Shown here in pieces: positions 26,715-37,361 of a stretch of DNA of 64,000 bases. The position numbers were made by a program, and so were the translations under genes. Position 1 is the first letter of the stretch, and each line of letters opens with the position of its first letter. The notes under the pieces are model-generated. The model saw only the letters and a list, made by a program, of their open reading frames with translations, was not told the origin of the DNA and ran no database searches. Origin of the DNA: Polaribacter sp. (GTDB lineage: Bacteria; Bacteroidota; Bacteroidia; Flavobacteriales; Flavobacteriaceae); contig NZ_JAHEHX010000019.1 of NCBI RefSeq assembly GCF_024639685.1, positions 496,001 to 560,000 on the forward strand, written 5' to 3'.

Positions 26715-27182
26715 ATGAAATCTGCGCAAGCCTACTTTGATGAATATGCTGTAAGTCATCAAAATAAAACCAACCAAACCATACATTATATTTGTGTCCC
26801 GTTAATATTTTTTAATGTAATTGGTTTACTAATGAGTATACCAACAACCTTTTTAGAAAAGACTTTGGGCTTATATAATCCTCTATTAGAGAATTGGGCA
26901 GTTGTAGTAACTGTTTTTATTTCGATTTTTTATTTGAGATTAGGCTTTTGGTATTTTACTGAAATGCTTTTTGTTATTTTACTATCCATTATAGGTAATT
27001 TCTGGATTAGTAATATTACCAACTTACTCTATTTTTCAATTGCAGTGTTTATTTTAGCTTGGGTTGGTCAATTTTATGGTCATAAAATAGAAGGTGCAAA
27101 ACCATCATTTTTAAAAGATTTAGAATTTTTATTGATTGGGCCTCTTTGGATCATTCAAAAACTGGGTAAAAAAAATAAGTAA
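26715..27182 (+). CDS. DUF962 / Mpo1-like membrane protein
   Basis: A 155-residue protein with four hydrophobic segments. The N-terminus MKSAQAYFDEYAVSHQNKTN and the following QTIHYICVPLIFF carry the family HxxxxN...H pattern. WVGQFYGHKIEGAKPSFL near residue 118 contains the other conserved His residues. Relatives in yeast (Mpo1) are dioxygenases acting on 2-hydroxy fatty acids; a similar role here is inferred from family only. It is followed at 2 bp by csaA. Confidence 0.85.
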   Translation: MKSAQAYFDEYAVSHQNKTNQTIHYICVPLIFFNVIGLLMSIPTTFLEKTLGLYNPLLENWAVVVTVFISIFYLRLGFWYFTEMLFVILLSIIGNFWISNITNLLYFSIAVFILAWVGQFYGHKIEGAKPSFLKDLEFLLIGPLWIIQKLGKKNK

Positions 27183-27184
27183 AA

Positions 27185-27523
27185 ATGAAAGATGAAATTT
27201 CTTTTGAAGATTTTCTAAAGGTTGATATTAGAGTAGGAACCATTATTGAAGTGAATGATTTTCCAAAAGCAAGAAAACCTGCTTATCAACTCTACATCGA
27301 TTTTGGAAGCTTAGGAACAAAAAAATCAAGTGCGCAAATTACAGATTTATATAGTAAAGAAGATTTGCTGCACAAACAGGTTTCAGCCATTGTTAACTTT
27401 AAATCAAGGCAAATTGCAAATTTTAAAAGTGAAGTTTTAGTATTAGGTGTTTATAATGAAGATGAGGAAGTCGTAATATTACAGCCTAATAAAACTATAA
27501 AAAACGGTGAGCAAGTATCTTAA
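27185..27523 (+). CDS. csaA: tRNA-binding-domain protein CsaA
   Basis: A 112-residue OB-fold protein of the CsaA / EMAP-II-like tRNA-binding family. DFLKVDIRVGTIIEVNDFPKA near residue 11 and VNFKSRQIANFKSEVLVLG near 70 are diagnostic. It was described as a secretion-related chaperone in Bacillus; in most bacteria the role is uncertain. The stop overlaps the convergent Pmp3-type gene by 4 bp. The 2-bp spacing from the DUF962 gene implies co-transcription. Confidence 0.88.
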   Translation: MKDEISFEDFLKVDIRVGTIIEVNDFPKARKPAYQLYIDFGSLGTKKSSAQITDLYSKEDLLHKQVSAIVNFKSRQIANFKSEVLVLGVYNEDEEVVILQPNKTIKNGEQVS

Positions 27524-27678
27524 CGCTTAGGATTATTTAAAATTACTAAAGCACCTATAATTCCTGGTATCCAGCCACAAAGTGTTAGCAAAAAAATAAT
27601 AATAAAAGATCCACAACCTTTATCTATAACTGATAATGGAGGGAAAATTATTGCAAATAATACTCTAAAAAAGCTCAA
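27520..27678 (-). CDS. YqaE/Pmp3-family small membrane protein
   Basis: A 52-residue two-helix membrane protein. SFFRVLFAIIFPPLSVIDKG and the second helix ending TLCGWIPGIIGALVIL match the Pmp3/stress-response peptide family. The start is a TTG at 27678, chosen because the family begins M-S-F-W/F-R. An upstream TTG at 27702 would add MCNQLNKK. The gene is short and lacks an ATG. It is associated with membrane potential and salt or cold stress in other organisms. Confidence 0.8.
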   Translation of the reverse strand: MSFFRVLFAIIFPPLSVIDKGCGSFIIIFLLTLCGWIPGIIGALVILNNPKR

Positions 27679-27758
27679 TTTTTTGTTTAATTGGTTACAC
27701 AAATTAGAGGAATGTATTCTTTTTTTGTTACATAAAAGACATTGTAAAATCTTTTCTT

Positions 27759-27793
27759 AAAAAAAAACGCAAAGCTTAAATTTAAACTTTGCG
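27759..27793 (-). terminator. Terminator after the first M14 peptidase
   Basis: Stem CGCAAAG (27768-27774) / CTTTGCG (27787-27793). On the minus strand it is followed by nine T, about 40 bp past the peptidase stop. Confidence 0.75.
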
Positions 27794-27830
27794 ATTTTTC
27801 TAATCAGTCATTTGGTAAACTATTATACCT

Positions 27831-30320
27831 CTACATTTTATCACCAAAGAAAATAGTGTTCATTAGTAATTTGTTTGTACCAAACCAAAATGCTCTAAAA
27901 TTGGTGTTATCTGTAAAAACAATTACTCTACCTCTACCAAATCTGTTTACTTTAAATGGTACAGTATTAGGTATAATCGCTGCATTTTCTTTAGAAATAT
28001 AACCACTTAATAATGGTTTAGATGTATATTGAATTGGGTTATTATAACTATCCTTATCAGCTTTCATGAACATAGTTGAATTTCTAAATAAGGCCAACTT
28101 ATCATCTTTATAACCAAAATTTATTGGATGAGATCTGTCTAAATTCGCTACAAAGATAGCACCTCCAATAACTTGAGCTCCTGATTTTAATGATCTATCT
28201 TCAAAAGAAACATTTTTTACAGAATCTCTTTTTGCACTTTCAAAATTAATAGTAATCATCTTATTGTTTGCCAACCACCTCGCAGTATTTTTGTAACCAA
28301 CTAAAACTCCACCACTTCTAACCCAAGTTTGTAATTTGGTAATTGCATCTTTTTCTAAACCACTACTTGGAACTACAATATGAGTGTATTTTGCAATATC
28401 CTTTCTATTAAAATTACGCGTATCTAAACGTGTTATAGGCATATCAAAACGTTGATCAAATAAATGCCAAATTTCTCCTGAATCATTACCTGCAACCCCA
28501 TCACCAACAATCATAGCTACTTTAGGTTTAGTAATAGCTCTAAAATTGTTGCTTCCTAAATCTATACCATCATTTAAACCTGTGTTAACTGCATTTATAT
28601 TGATATGACTTTCTTTTGCAACATCACCTAAATAAGTAAACAACTCTAAAGCATTTAATTTTTGATTTTGAACAGGTATAAAAATAGTACCATATTCATA
28701 AGATACTCCTCCATTCTTAAAGTTCTTCATAGAAACTTTTGCTCTTAAACCTTTTTGTAAAATGGCATGTAAAGCTTTTGGAGCATAAAACTCATTCCAA
28801 GGCATTAAGTAACCATAATCGCTTTTAAAAGAAACATTACCGGCTTTCATTTCTAGGTTTGTAATTTCATTACCAGCTTTAGATAAGGAAACATTTTCTG
28901 CATAATCTACATCAAAAGCATGATTAAATGTCCAAGCAGAAACGTCATAAAACAAACTGTCTTTAAATGTAGTTCTTATATCAAACATCGCTTTTACTAA
29001 CCTGTGATTCTTTTGATTCATAGGTACAACATAGCTGTAACCTTTCTTAAAGTTTTTTCCATTTTGAGTAAAATCACTTTTAATATCATGAATTTTAACC
29101 TGGTGTCTTTTTAAAACCTCTGCTAAATGAAATGTTTTTGCAGCATCTTTTTCATCTCCAAAAACAATGGCATTTTTAGCACCTGTGTTTCTACTTTCTT
29201 TATAAAAATCTTGCTGATATTTTAAAATCTTTAAACGCATTTTATTAGCAGCTTCTAATGTAGAAAATGCTGCTGTTGCTTGATTTCTAATTGTGAATGG
29301 GAAAGTTAAAATTCCATTAGAAGTTTCTTGTGCATGTCCTCTAGAACTTGCTTGTTCAAACAAAATACCTATACTACCATTGATGTCTGGAAAAGTAGAT
29401 CCTTTACCATAATAAAAATCATCAAAACTTTCTTCTGAATAATACATAGAACCAATTTTATCTAAAGCTTTTGCATGATAAGTTGCAATTTCTCTAGTTA
29501 AATCTTGATTCATTTGAGGCGTTAATGGATTGGTTCTACTAGGAATTCCTGGTTGGAAAAAGAAGCTAGAATTACTGCCCATTTCATGATGATCTGTTAA
29601 AATGTTTGGCAACCATTTATGAAAAGTTGCTATTCTTGCTTTACTTTCTGGCAATTGCACAGGCAACCAATCTCTATTCATATCAAATTGATAATGATTG
29701 GTTCTTCCTCTTGGCCAAATCTCTGAATATTCTCTATCATTAGGATCTGGATTAATGTTTTTACTTCTATTTGTATTTGCCCAATATGCAAAACGTTGTA
29801 AACCATCAGGATTAAAAGAAGGATCGAATAAAATAACAGTATTCTTTAATAAATCTTGTGTGGCAGAACTTGTAGAAGCTGCTAAATAATAAGCTACTGC
29901 TAATGCTGCATTAGATCCACTTGGCTCATTACCATGAATGGAAAATCCTTGATAAACCACAATAGGATTATCTACACTTAAAGAAGCATCATTAGTTGCA
30001 TCAATATGCTGCTTTCTTATTTGCGCTATATTTTTCTGATTTTCTACAGAAGTAATTGTAAGTAATAGTAAAGGTCTATCTTCATAGGTTTTTCCTCTTG
30101 TTTCTATAGAAATTCTATCAGATGATGCTGCTAAAGCTTTCATATATTCTACTAACTTATCATGAGTTATATGCCACTCACCTACCTCATGCCCAATAAT
30201 TTCTTTAGGTGTTGGAATACTAGAATCGTAATTTTCAGCAGGCAAGTAGTAAGATAAGTCTACATCTTGAGCATTGCTGTAAATTGAAAATAATAGAAAG
30301 AAAACAAACAGTTTTTTCAT
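27831..30320 (-). CDS. Secreted M14-family zinc carboxypeptidase (first of two)
   Basis: An 829-residue exported metallopeptidase with signal MKKLFVFFLLFSIYSNAQ. The zinc motif HxxE is in QGFSIHGNEPSGSNAA (about residue 130), the third ligand in ILTDHHEMGSNS, and the catalytic Glu probably in GILFEQASSRGHA. After the roughly 350-residue peptidase domain comes a long C-terminal region with a glutamine-amidotransferase-like fold (VAMIVGDGVAGNDSGEIWHL). The second copy at 56360 shares this architecture. It is probably periplasmic or outer-membrane-associated; the substrate is unknown. Confidence 0.88.
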   Translation of the reverse strand: MKKLFVFFLLFSIYSNAQDVDLSYYLPAENYDSSIPTPKEIIGHEVGEWHITHDKLVEYMKALAASSDRISIETRGKTYEDRPLLLLTITSVENQKNIAQIRKQHIDATNDASLSVDNPIVVYQGFSIHGNEPSGSNAALAVAYYLAASTSSATQDLLKNTVILFDPSFNPDGLQRFAYWANTNRSKNINPDPNDREYSEIWPRGRTNHYQFDMNRDWLPVQLPESKARIATFHKWLPNILTDHHEMGSNSSFFFQPGIPSRTNPLTPQMNQDLTREIATYHAKALDKIGSMYYSEESFDDFYYGKGSTFPDINGSIGILFEQASSRGHAQETSNGILTFPFTIRNQATAAFSTLEAANKMRLKILKYQQDFYKESRNTGAKNAIVFGDEKDAAKTFHLAEVLKRHQVKIHDIKSDFTQNGKNFKKGYSYVVPMNQKNHRLVKAMFDIRTTFKDSLFYDVSAWTFNHAFDVDYAENVSLSKAGNEITNLEMKAGNVSFKSDYGYLMPWNEFYAPKALHAILQKGLRAKVSMKNFKNGGVSYEYGTIFIPVQNQKLNALELFTYLGDVAKESHININAVNTGLNDGIDLGSNNFRAITKPKVAMIVGDGVAGNDSGEIWHLFDQRFDMPITRLDTRNFNRKDIAKYTHIVVPSSGLEKDAITKLQTWVRSGGVLVGYKNTARWLANNKMITINFESAKRDSVKNVSFEDRSLKSGAQVIGGAIFVANLDRSHPINFGYKDDKLALFRNSTMFMKADKDSYNNPIQYTSKPLLSGYISKENAAIIPNTVPFKVNRFGRGRVIVFTDNTNFRAFWFGTNKLLMNTIFFGDKM

Positions 30321-30539
30321 TGTTTTATTAAAATTTGGTTACCTAACAAATATAAGAAATCACCCTAGACACAAGCAAAATTTCTAACGGAATTTACCTT
30401 TTTCGTTTTACAAATAAAAAAGGTTTAAATGAATCGAAATTGATCAATATTTCGCACTAATTAACAGCAATTACTAACTATTTTTCAACTTAATTCATTT
30501 TTAAGGTTCAGAAATGCATCATTTTATGAAATTAATAAA

Positions 30540-30615
30540 AATGGTGAAACCTTTTTTCTAGTTGCTGTATTTGATAATATTATTCAGATATTTGTAAATA
30601 AGATAGTTCACCATT
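30540..30615. repeat. Perfect 9-bp inverted repeat before the 30621 gene
   Basis: AATGGTGAA at 30540-30548 pairs with TTCACCATT at 30607-30615. The downstream arm ends 5 bp before the ATG, and the arms are 58 bp apart. It could be a two-site operator or a leader stem covering the ribosome binding region. The rest of the 300-bp gap between the divergent genes shows nothing else I can name. Confidence 0.4.
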
Positions 30616-30620
30616 ATTCA

Positions 30621-33524
30621 ATGATTTCAAATACAACTTTAGACAGCCTAGATAACTCACTTTCTGGTGATATTTTATACGATAATTTGCATAAAACATT
30701 ATATGCAACAGATGCTTCAGTATATCGAAAAATACCACTAGCAGTTGCCTATCCTAAAAATGAAGAAGATTTAAAAACGTTAATTGATTTTGCTGCTAAA
30801 AACGATATTACTTTAATACCAAGAACTGCAGGAACATCTTTGGCTGGGCAATGTGTAGGAGATGGAATTGTGGTAGATGTATCTAAACATTTTACCAATA
30901 TTCTTGCTTTTGATGAACTTTCTAAAACCATTACCCTTCAACCAGGAATAGTAAGAGATTCTTTAAATGGGTTTCTAAAACCTTATGGCTTATTTTTTGG
31001 CCCAAATACATCCACTTCTAACAGATGTATGGTTGGTGGAATGGTTGGTAATAATTCATCTGGTAGTACCTCTATAAAATATGGCGTTACTAGAGATAAA
31101 GTTTTACAAATCAACGCTATTTTAAGTGATGGAAGTTCAGCAATTTTTAAAGAGATTTCCTCAGAAGAATTTATTCAGAAAACAAAACTAGATACATTAG
31201 AAGGTAAAATTTATAAATCTATTTTTGATGAACTTTCTAACCAAGAAAATCAAAATGAGATTCATAACGAATTTCCAAAACCTGAAATACATAGAAGAAA
31301 TACGGGTTATGCTGTAGATGAGTTTTTAAAGTCAGACTTATTTGGTGGTACTGAAAAAACCATAAATGTTGCTAAGTTTTTAACGGGTAGTGAAGGTACT
31401 TTGGCTTTTTCAACAGAAATCACTTTTCAGTTAGATGGCTTACCTCCTACTGAAAGTATTATGGTTTGTACGCATTTTAAGAGTATAAATGAAAGCTTAA
31501 AAGCAACTGTGGTTGCTATGAATCACAATTTGTACAATTGTGAATTGATGGATAAAACCATACTAGATTGCACAAAAAACAATAGAGAATTAGCCAAGAA
31601 TAGATTCTTTTTACAAGGAGATCCTGAAGCTGTTTTAATGTTAGAAGTAGCTGCAAATACTTTACCAGAAGCAGAGTTATTGGCAGATGAACTAATAGCT
31701 AATTTAAAGAAAAACAATTTCGGATATCATCATCCAAAAGTATATGGTAAAGATATTGCTAAAGTACATTATTTAAGAAAAGCTGGTTTGGGTGCTTTAG
31801 GAAATATGGTTGGAGATCAAAAAGCAGTTGCTTGTATAGAAGACACAGCAGTTGCTTTAGAAGATTTACCAAGTTATATAGAAGAGTTCACGCAAATTAT
31901 GACAAAATATCAGCAAAATGCTGTGTATTATGCACATGCAGGAGCTGGAGAATTACATTTAAGACCCATTTTAAACTTAAAGAAAAAAGAAGATGTTGTT
32001 TTATTTAGAAAAATTACAACAGAAACAGCAGAGCTCGTAAAAAAATACAAAGGCTCATTTTCTGGCGAGCATGGAGATGGAATTGTTAGAGCTGAGTTTA
32101 TACCTTTAATGATAGGTGATAAAAATTATCAATTGCTGAGGCGAATTAAAAAAGCATTTGATCCTAATAACATTTTTAACAAAGGTAAAGTTACAGATGC
32201 TTTTGCCATGGATGAAAACTTACGATATGAAATAAATCGTAATGAACCAGAAATTGAAACACTTCAAGATTTTTCCGACAGCCAAGGTATTCTAAGAATG
32301 GCAGAAAAATGTAATGGTTCTGGAGATTGTAGAAAACCTGTTGAAGCTGGTGGAACAATGTGTCCAAGTTACAGAGCTACAAAAGATGAAAAAGATACCA
32401 CCAGAGCTAGAGCAAACACATTACGTGAAGTTTTAACTAATAACAAGGCGCAAAATAAATTTAATTCAACTGAATTAAAAGAGGTTTTAAGTTTGTGCTT
32501 AAGCTGTAAAGCTTGTGCTTCCGAATGCCCAAGTAATGTGGATGTTGCTACTATGAAAGCAGAGTTTTTGTATCAATATCAAGAAGAAAATGGGTATTCT
32601 TTTAGAAATAAACTCTTTGCCAATAATGTAAAGTATAACAAGCTAGGTAGTATTGCTCCTGCAATTACAAATCTAGTTTTAAACACTTCTTTAACGAAAG
32701 CAGTTATGGGAGTTGCTCAAAAAAGAAGTGTCCCAAAATTAGCACCAAAGACTTTAAAAAAATGGTATGCTAATCGAAATAAAACTTCAAAGAATACAAA
32801 GACAACTGTGTATCTTTTTTGCGATGAATTCACAAATTATTACGATGTAGAAATTGGTAAAGATGCTTTTATTCTTTTAGAGAAATTAGGTTATGATTTA
32901 AAAATTGTGAATCATGAAGAATCTGGTAGAAGTTTTATTTCTAAAGGATTTTTAAATGAAGCAAAAGCTGTTTGTAATCTAAATATCGAAATTTTTAAAG
33001 ACATAATAAGTGAAGAGTCTCCTTTAATTGGTGTTGAACCTTCAGCCATTTTAACCTTTAGAGATGAATATTTACGTTTAGCAGATAACAAAAATGCTGC
33101 TGAACAAATAGCAAAAAACACCTTTACTTTCGAAGAGTTTTTAGCCAACGAAATTGAAGAAGGTGCTATAGATCATCAACTATTTACTAAGGAAGAAAAG
33201 GAATTAAAAATTCACGGACATTGTCATCAAAAAGCTTTATCAGGTACAAGTTCTAGCTTTCAAATAATGAATTTACCTAAAAACTATAAAGTTACTATTA
33301 TGAATACAGGCTGTTGTGGAATGGCTGGCTCATTTGGTTACGAAAAAGAACATTATGATGTTTCTATGCAAGTTGGTGAAGACACTTTATTTCCAAAAGT
33401 TAGAAACTGCAGCCCAAATACAGAAATTGTAGCTGCTGGAACTAGTTGCAGGCATCAAATTTTTGATGGTACAGAAAGAATAGCAAAACACCCAATAACC
33501 ATTTTAAAAGAAGCTTTACTGTAA
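30621..33524 (+). CDS. FAD-linked / Fe-S fused dehydrogenase (GlcD-GlcF type, YdiJ-like)
   Basis: A 967-residue fusion. Residues 1-260 are an FAD-binding PCMH domain (PRTAGTSLAGQCVGDGIVVD, VGGMVGNNSSGSTSIKYG). Residues 270-525 are an FAD-oxidase C domain (HAGAGELHLRPILNL, SGEHGDGIVRAEF). Ferredoxin-like clusters follow (CNGSGDCRKP, then CLSCKACASECPSNVD). CCG domains close the protein (HGHCHQKAL and NTGCCGMAGSFGYE). Such fusions oxidise 2-hydroxy acids such as D-lactate, glycolate or 2-hydroxyglutarate; the substrate is not determined. It is followed by a broken MFS gene. Confidence 0.88.
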   Translation: MISNTTLDSLDNSLSGDILYDNLHKTLYATDASVYRKIPLAVAYPKNEEDLKTLIDFAAKNDITLIPRTAGTSLAGQCVGDGIVVDVSKHFTNILAFDELSKTITLQPGIVRDSLNGFLKPYGLFFGPNTSTSNRCMVGGMVGNNSSGSTSIKYGVTRDKVLQINAILSDGSSAIFKEISSEEFIQKTKLDTLEGKIYKSIFDELSNQENQNEIHNEFPKPEIHRRNTGYAVDEFLKSDLFGGTEKTINVAKFLTGSEGTLAFSTEITFQLDGLPPTESIMVCTHFKSINESLKATVVAMNHNLYNCELMDKTILDCTKNNRELAKNRFFLQGDPEAVLMLEVAANTLPEAELLADELIANLKKNNFGYHHPKVYGKDIAKVHYLRKAGLGALGNMVGDQKAVACIEDTAVALEDLPSYIEEFTQIMTKYQQNAVYYAHAGAGELHLRPILNLKKKEDVVLFRKITTETAELVKKYKGSFSGEHGDGIVRAEFIPLMIGDKNYQLLRRIKKAFDPNNIFNKGKVTDAFAMDENLRYEINRNEPEIETLQDFSDSQGILRMAEKCNGSGDCRKPVEAGGTMCPSYRATKDEKDTTRARANTLREVLTNNKAQNKFNSTELKEVLSLCLSCKACASECPSNVDVATMKAEFLYQYQEENGYSFRNKLFANNVKYNKLGSIAPAITNLVLNTSLTKAVMGVAQKRSVPKLAPKTLKKWYANRNKTSKNTKTTVYLFCDEFTNYYDVEIGKDAFILLEKLGYDLKIVNHEESGRSFISKGFLNEAKAVCNLNIEIFKDIISEESPLIGVEPSAILTFRDEYLRLADNKNAAEQIAKNTFTFEEFLANEIEEGAIDHQLFTKEEKELKIHGHCHQKALSGTSSSFQIMNLPKNYKVTIMNTGCCGMAGSFGYEKEHYDVSMQVGEDTLFPKVRNCSPNTEIVAAGTSCRHQIFDGTERIAKHPITILKEALL

Positions 33525-33578
33525 TAAAAGACGATACTATTTTTGTTTTTGTATTTTTAGAGTCTAACATCGAAAACT

Positions 33579-34201
33579 TTGATACAGAAAAACAAAATTG
33601 CATCTATGTTCTCCTTAATAATTGCAGGAGAAGCTATTTTTTTATTACCCTTTATTTTAATGCGAGTTTTTAAGCTTTGTATGGTATTACTGCTGTATTT
33701 TCTTATTTTTTTGGTGGATTTATAGCCGATAAATACGAGCCTAGAAAACTATTAACCTTTTCACTAATTCTTACTGCCTTAGGTGGTTTTTGGATGACTT
33801 TAATTCCGACTATTAATGGCCTAAAAGCATTATACGCTTTTTGGGGCGTTTCTACTATTTTGCTTTTTTGGGCTTCTTTAATAAAAGCAACCAGACAATG
33901 GGGATATGAAAATAACCAAGGCATTTCTTATAGTTTATTAGATGGAGGAAGAGGCTTTTTTGCAGCTACAATTGCTTTGTCTGGGGCAGGAATTCTAACC
34001 TTCTTCTTTCCTGAAAAAGGTGTGGAGATTACATTTGAAAACAAGGTTGAAACCTTACAATATATTATTGGTTCAATCACTGCAATTGTATTTTTAATAG
34101 CATTGTTGGTATGGATTTTTATACCAAAAGGAAAATCAAAATTTGAAAACAGTAAAGAGTTTCAGTTTGATTTTAAGAAAGGGTTTAGTATTTTATTTTA
34201 A
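33579..34201 (+). pseudogene. MFS transporter, frameshifted and missing its C-terminal half
   Basis: A plausible TTG at 33579 opens a frame through MFSLIIAGEAIFLLPFILMR, then RVFKL, after which it goes out of frame. The family continues in another frame from 33677 as YGITAVFSYFFGGFIADKYE and LYAFWGVSTILLFWASLIKA. Roughly two dozen residues expected between these parts are absent, so an internal deletion caused the shift. The protein then stops after about six helices at 34201, overlapping the end of valS by 9 bp. The C-terminal six helices are missing. Homologous MFS proteins are about twice as long. Confidence 0.8.
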
Positions 34202-36829
34202 AGAATTTAAACTACCAATTATTGTTTCAATTTTAGCTAAAGTATCTGCCTCTTTCTTACGTTCTAGAGTAATTACCTTTTCTGGTGCATTAGCCACAAA
34301 ACGTTCGTTAGACAATTTCTTTTGAATTCCTACTAGAAAACCTTGAGCTCTTTTTAACTCAGCTGATAGTTTTTCTATTTCAGCTTCAACATCAATATTA
34401 GCTGCAAAAATTGGTACAAAATATTCGTTAGATTTTACTCTAAAAGAGGCTCCATCTACCTTTTCTGAAACATAACTAATAGATGCTGTATTTGTCAGTT
34501 TCTGAATAATACCATCAAACTCTACTGAAGAATTAACGTTGTTTACTACAAACAATTCAACTGCATCTTTAAAAGCAATATTTTTATCTTTTCTAATAGT
34601 TCTAATACCAGAAATTACACCTGTTGCAAATTCAAACTCACTAATTATTGCTGAATCAAATTCCTTTTGAGCAGGATATTTGGCTACAATTAATGCTTCT
34701 TCTGATGTTCTTTCTGCTATAAATTGCCAAATTTCTTCTGTTAAGAATGGCATAAATGGATGCAAAATTTTCAAGTTATTTTCTAAAACTTCAATTACAG
34801 CATCAAACGTAATTTTGTCTATTGGATGTTGATAAGCTGGTTTTACGATTTCTAATAACCAAGAAGAAAAATCATCATTAATTAATTTATAAATGGCCAT
34901 TAACGCATCAGACAACCTATATTTAGAAAAATGATCTTCTATTTCTACAATGGTTTTCTGAAATTTAGCCTCATACCAATCTAAACCTATTTTAGCTGTC
35001 TCTGATTGAGCTAAATTTGCATCAACTCCCCAACCTTTAATTAAACGAAAAGCATTCCAAATCTTATTTGCAAAACCTTTTCCTTGCTGACATAAATCTT
35101 CATCAAATAGTATATCATTTCCTGCTGGTGCACTTAATAATAACCCTACTCTTACTCCATCTGCACCAAATTCTTCAATTAATTTTAAAGCATCTGGTGA
35201 GTTCCCTAAAGATTTAGACATTTTACGTCTTTGTTTATCTCTAACTAAACCTGTTAAATAAACATTTTCAAAAGGTTTTTCATCTTTATATTCATAACCA
35301 GCAACAATCATTCTAGCCACCCAGAAAAATAAAATATCTGGACCAGTTACTAAATCGTTGGTTGGATAATAGTATTTAATTTCTTCGTTTTCTGGATTTC
35401 TAATTCCATCAAAAACAGACATTGGCCATAACCAAGAAGAAAACCAAGTATCTAAAGCATCTTCATCTTGCTTTAAATCAGTTGTTTTTAAATCTGATTT
35501 TCCTGTTTTTTCTTTGGCTAACACTAAAGCTTCTTTAATAGTCTCTGCTACTACAAAATCTTCTTTTCCATCTCCATAGAAAAAAGCCGGAATTTGCTGA
35601 CCCCACCAAAGTTGACGAGAAATATTCCAATCACGAACATTTTCCATCCAATGACGATAGGTATTCTCGAACTTTTTTGGATATAAATTAATGTCTGTAT
35701 CACCACCCAAAACTGCTTTTATTGCAGGCTTGGCTAATTCTTCCATCTTTAAAAACCATTGATCTGACAATCTTGGCTCTATAACAGCTTTGGTTCTTTC
35801 TGACGTACCTACTTTATTCGTATGCACTTCAGTTTTTATTAAAACACCATTTTCTTCCAACTCTTTGGCAATTTCCTTTCGAACTACAAAACGATCTTTA
35901 CCTTTATAGTGCATTCCAAAAGAATTTAAAGAAGCATCATCATTAAAAATATCAATAACTTCAAGGTTGTGTTTATCACCTAAATTTTTATCATTTTCAT
36001 CATGAGCAGGTGTTACTTTTAAACAACCTGTACCAAATTCTAAGTCTACGTATTCATCTTCTATAATAGGAATTACTCTGCCACACAAAGGCACAATTGC
36101 TTTTTTTCCTTTTAAATGTGTAAAACGTTCATCATTTGGATTGATACAAATTGCAGTATCTCCAAAAATGGTTTCTGGTCTTGTAGTTGCAATGGTTAAA
36201 GTATCTTCAGAACCTTCTATATTATACTCTAAATAATATAAGTTCCCCTGTCTTTCTTCATGAATTACTTCTTCATCAGATAAGGTAGTTTTTGCTTCAG
36301 GATCCCAATTCACCATTCTGTAACCTCTGTAGATAAGCCCTTTGTTATATAAATCAACAAATACTTTAATGACAGATTCAGACATTTCTGGGTCCATTGT
36401 AAAAGCAGTTCTTTCCCAATCACAAGAAGCACCTAACTTCTTTAACTGCTCTAAAATTATTCCTCCATATTCATCTTTCCAATTAAAGGCATGCTGCAAA
36501 AATTCTTCACGAGTTAAATCTGTTTTAGCAATACCTTGTTCTTTTAATTTAGCTACAACTTTTGCTTCTGTCGCAATAGATGCATGGTCTGTTCCTGGAA
36601 CCCAGCAAGCGTTTTTACCTTGTAAACGTGCTCGCCTGATTAATACATCCTGTATGGTATTGTTTAACATATGCCCCATGTGTAATACCCCTGTTACGTT
36701 AGGAGGTGGAATTACAATGGTATAAGGTTCTTTTTCATCTGGTGTTGAATGAAAATAATTGTTTTTTATCCAATAAGCATACCACTTATCTTCTACCTTA
36801 CTTGCATCATATTTAGATGGAATTGCCAT
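34193..36829 (-). CDS. valS: Valyl-tRNA synthetase
   Basis: An 878-residue class I synthetase. The HIGH motif is [20 protein letters not shown] is in [13 protein letters not shown], the editing domain carries [13 protein letters not shown], and there is a C-terminal coiled coil ([20 protein letters not shown]). The start is put at [16 protein letters not shown] (36829); an ATG 33 bp upstream would add [11 protein letters not shown], which is not typical. The stop touches the truncated MFS gene. Confidence 0.96.
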   Translation of the reverse strand: MAIPSKYDASKVEDKWYAYWIKNNYFHSTPDEKEPYTIVIPPPNVTGVLHMGHMLNNTIQDVLIRRARLQGKNACWVPGTDHASIATEAKVVAKLKEQGIAKTDLTREEFLQHAFNWKDEYGGIILEQLKKLGASCDWERTAFTMDPEMSESVIKVFVDLYNKGLIYRGYRMVNWDPEAKTTLSDEEVIHEERQGNLYYLEYNIEGSEDTLTIATTRPETIFGDTAICINPNDERFTHLKGKKAIVPLCGRVIPIIEDEYVDLEFGTGCLKVTPAHDENDKNLGDKHNLEVIDIFNDDASLNSFGMHYKGKDRFVVRKEIAKELEENGVLIKTEVHTNKVGTSERTKAVIEPRLSDQWFLKMEELAKPAIKAVLGGDTDINLYPKKFENTYRHWMENVRDWNISRQLWWGQQIPAFFYGDGKEDFVVAETIKEALVLAKEKTGKSDLKTTDLKQDEDALDTWFSSWLWPMSVFDGIRNPENEEIKYYYPTNDLVTGPDILFFWVARMIVAGYEYKDEKPFENVYLTGLVRDKQRRKMSKSLGNSPDALKLIEEFGADGVRVGLLLSAPAGNDILFDEDLCQQGKGFANKIWNAFRLIKGWGVDANLAQSETAKIGLDWYEAKFQKTIVEIEDHFSKYRLSDALMAIYKLINDDFSSWLLEIVKPAYQHPIDKITFDAVIEVLENNLKILHPFMPFLTEEIWQFIAERTSEEALIVAKYPAQKEFDSAIISEFEFATGVISGIRTIRKDKNIAFKDAVELFVVNNVNSSVEFDGIIQKLTNTASISYVSEKVDGASFRVKSNEYFVPIFAANIDVEAEIEKLSAELKRAQGFLVGIQKKLSNERFVANAPEKVITLERKKEADTLAKIETIIGSLNSLK

Positions 36830-36926
36830 ACTTTGGGATTTTTTTTTATATATAGTTCGCAAAAATACAATTCCTTTTTTTGTAGAGAAAATTAGCCATT
36901 GATTTTTTAAAATAAAATATAAACCC

Positions 36927-36934
36927 TAATTTTG
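36927..36934 (+). promoter_or_regulatory. -7 element before the DUF1573 gene
   Basis: TAATTTTG matches TAnnTTTG, 20 bp before the ATG. A TTG at 36899-36901 lies slightly too far for an ideal -33 element. Confidence 0.45.
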
Positions 36935-36953
36935 CCTTATTAAATTTACTATT

Positions 36954-37361
36954 ATGAAAGTATTTGGAACATTTTTAATGATTTTATGTATCTCTTTTTC
37001 TTTAAATGCTCAAGAGTTTAAATTTCAAAAAGAAACCATTGATTACGGAAAAGTACAAAAAGGAAGTAATGGCGAAAAAACGTTTGTGTTTACTAATATT
37101 GGAGAAACACCCTTGATTATAAAAAATGTGAAGTCTTCTTGTGGCTGTACAGTACCTAAAAAACCAGAGCAACCAATCATGCCCGGAGAAAAAGGAGAAA
37201 TAAAAGTTTCTTATGATACCAACAGAGTTGGTGGTTTTTCGAAATCGATAACCATTTTTTCTAATGCAAAAACACCACGAAAAATAATTAGGATTAAAGG
37301 TATTGTAACTGAAGGTGTTGTTTTAGAGAAAGAAAAAAGCATGATCTCTAATTCAAATTAA
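36954..37361 (+). CDS. Secreted DUF1573 protein
   Basis: A 135-residue exported protein with signal MKVFGTFLMILCISFSLNAQ. The mature part has an Ig-like ASH/MSP-type fold: FVFTNIGETPLIIKNVKSSC, GCTVPKKPEQPIMPGEKGEI and a final IRIKGIV strand. The conserved CGC-type cysteine pair (SCGCTVP) is present. DUF1573 proteins are abundant in Bacteroidota and lack a defined biochemical role. It is monocistronic by spacing (about 230 bp to the next gene). Confidence 0.85.
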   Translation: MKVFGTFLMILCISFSLNAQEFKFQKETIDYGKVQKGSNGEKTFVFTNIGETPLIIKNVKSSCGCTVPKKPEQPIMPGEKGEIKVSYDTNRVGGFSKSITIFSNAKTPRKIIRIKGIVTEGVVLEKEKSMISNSN

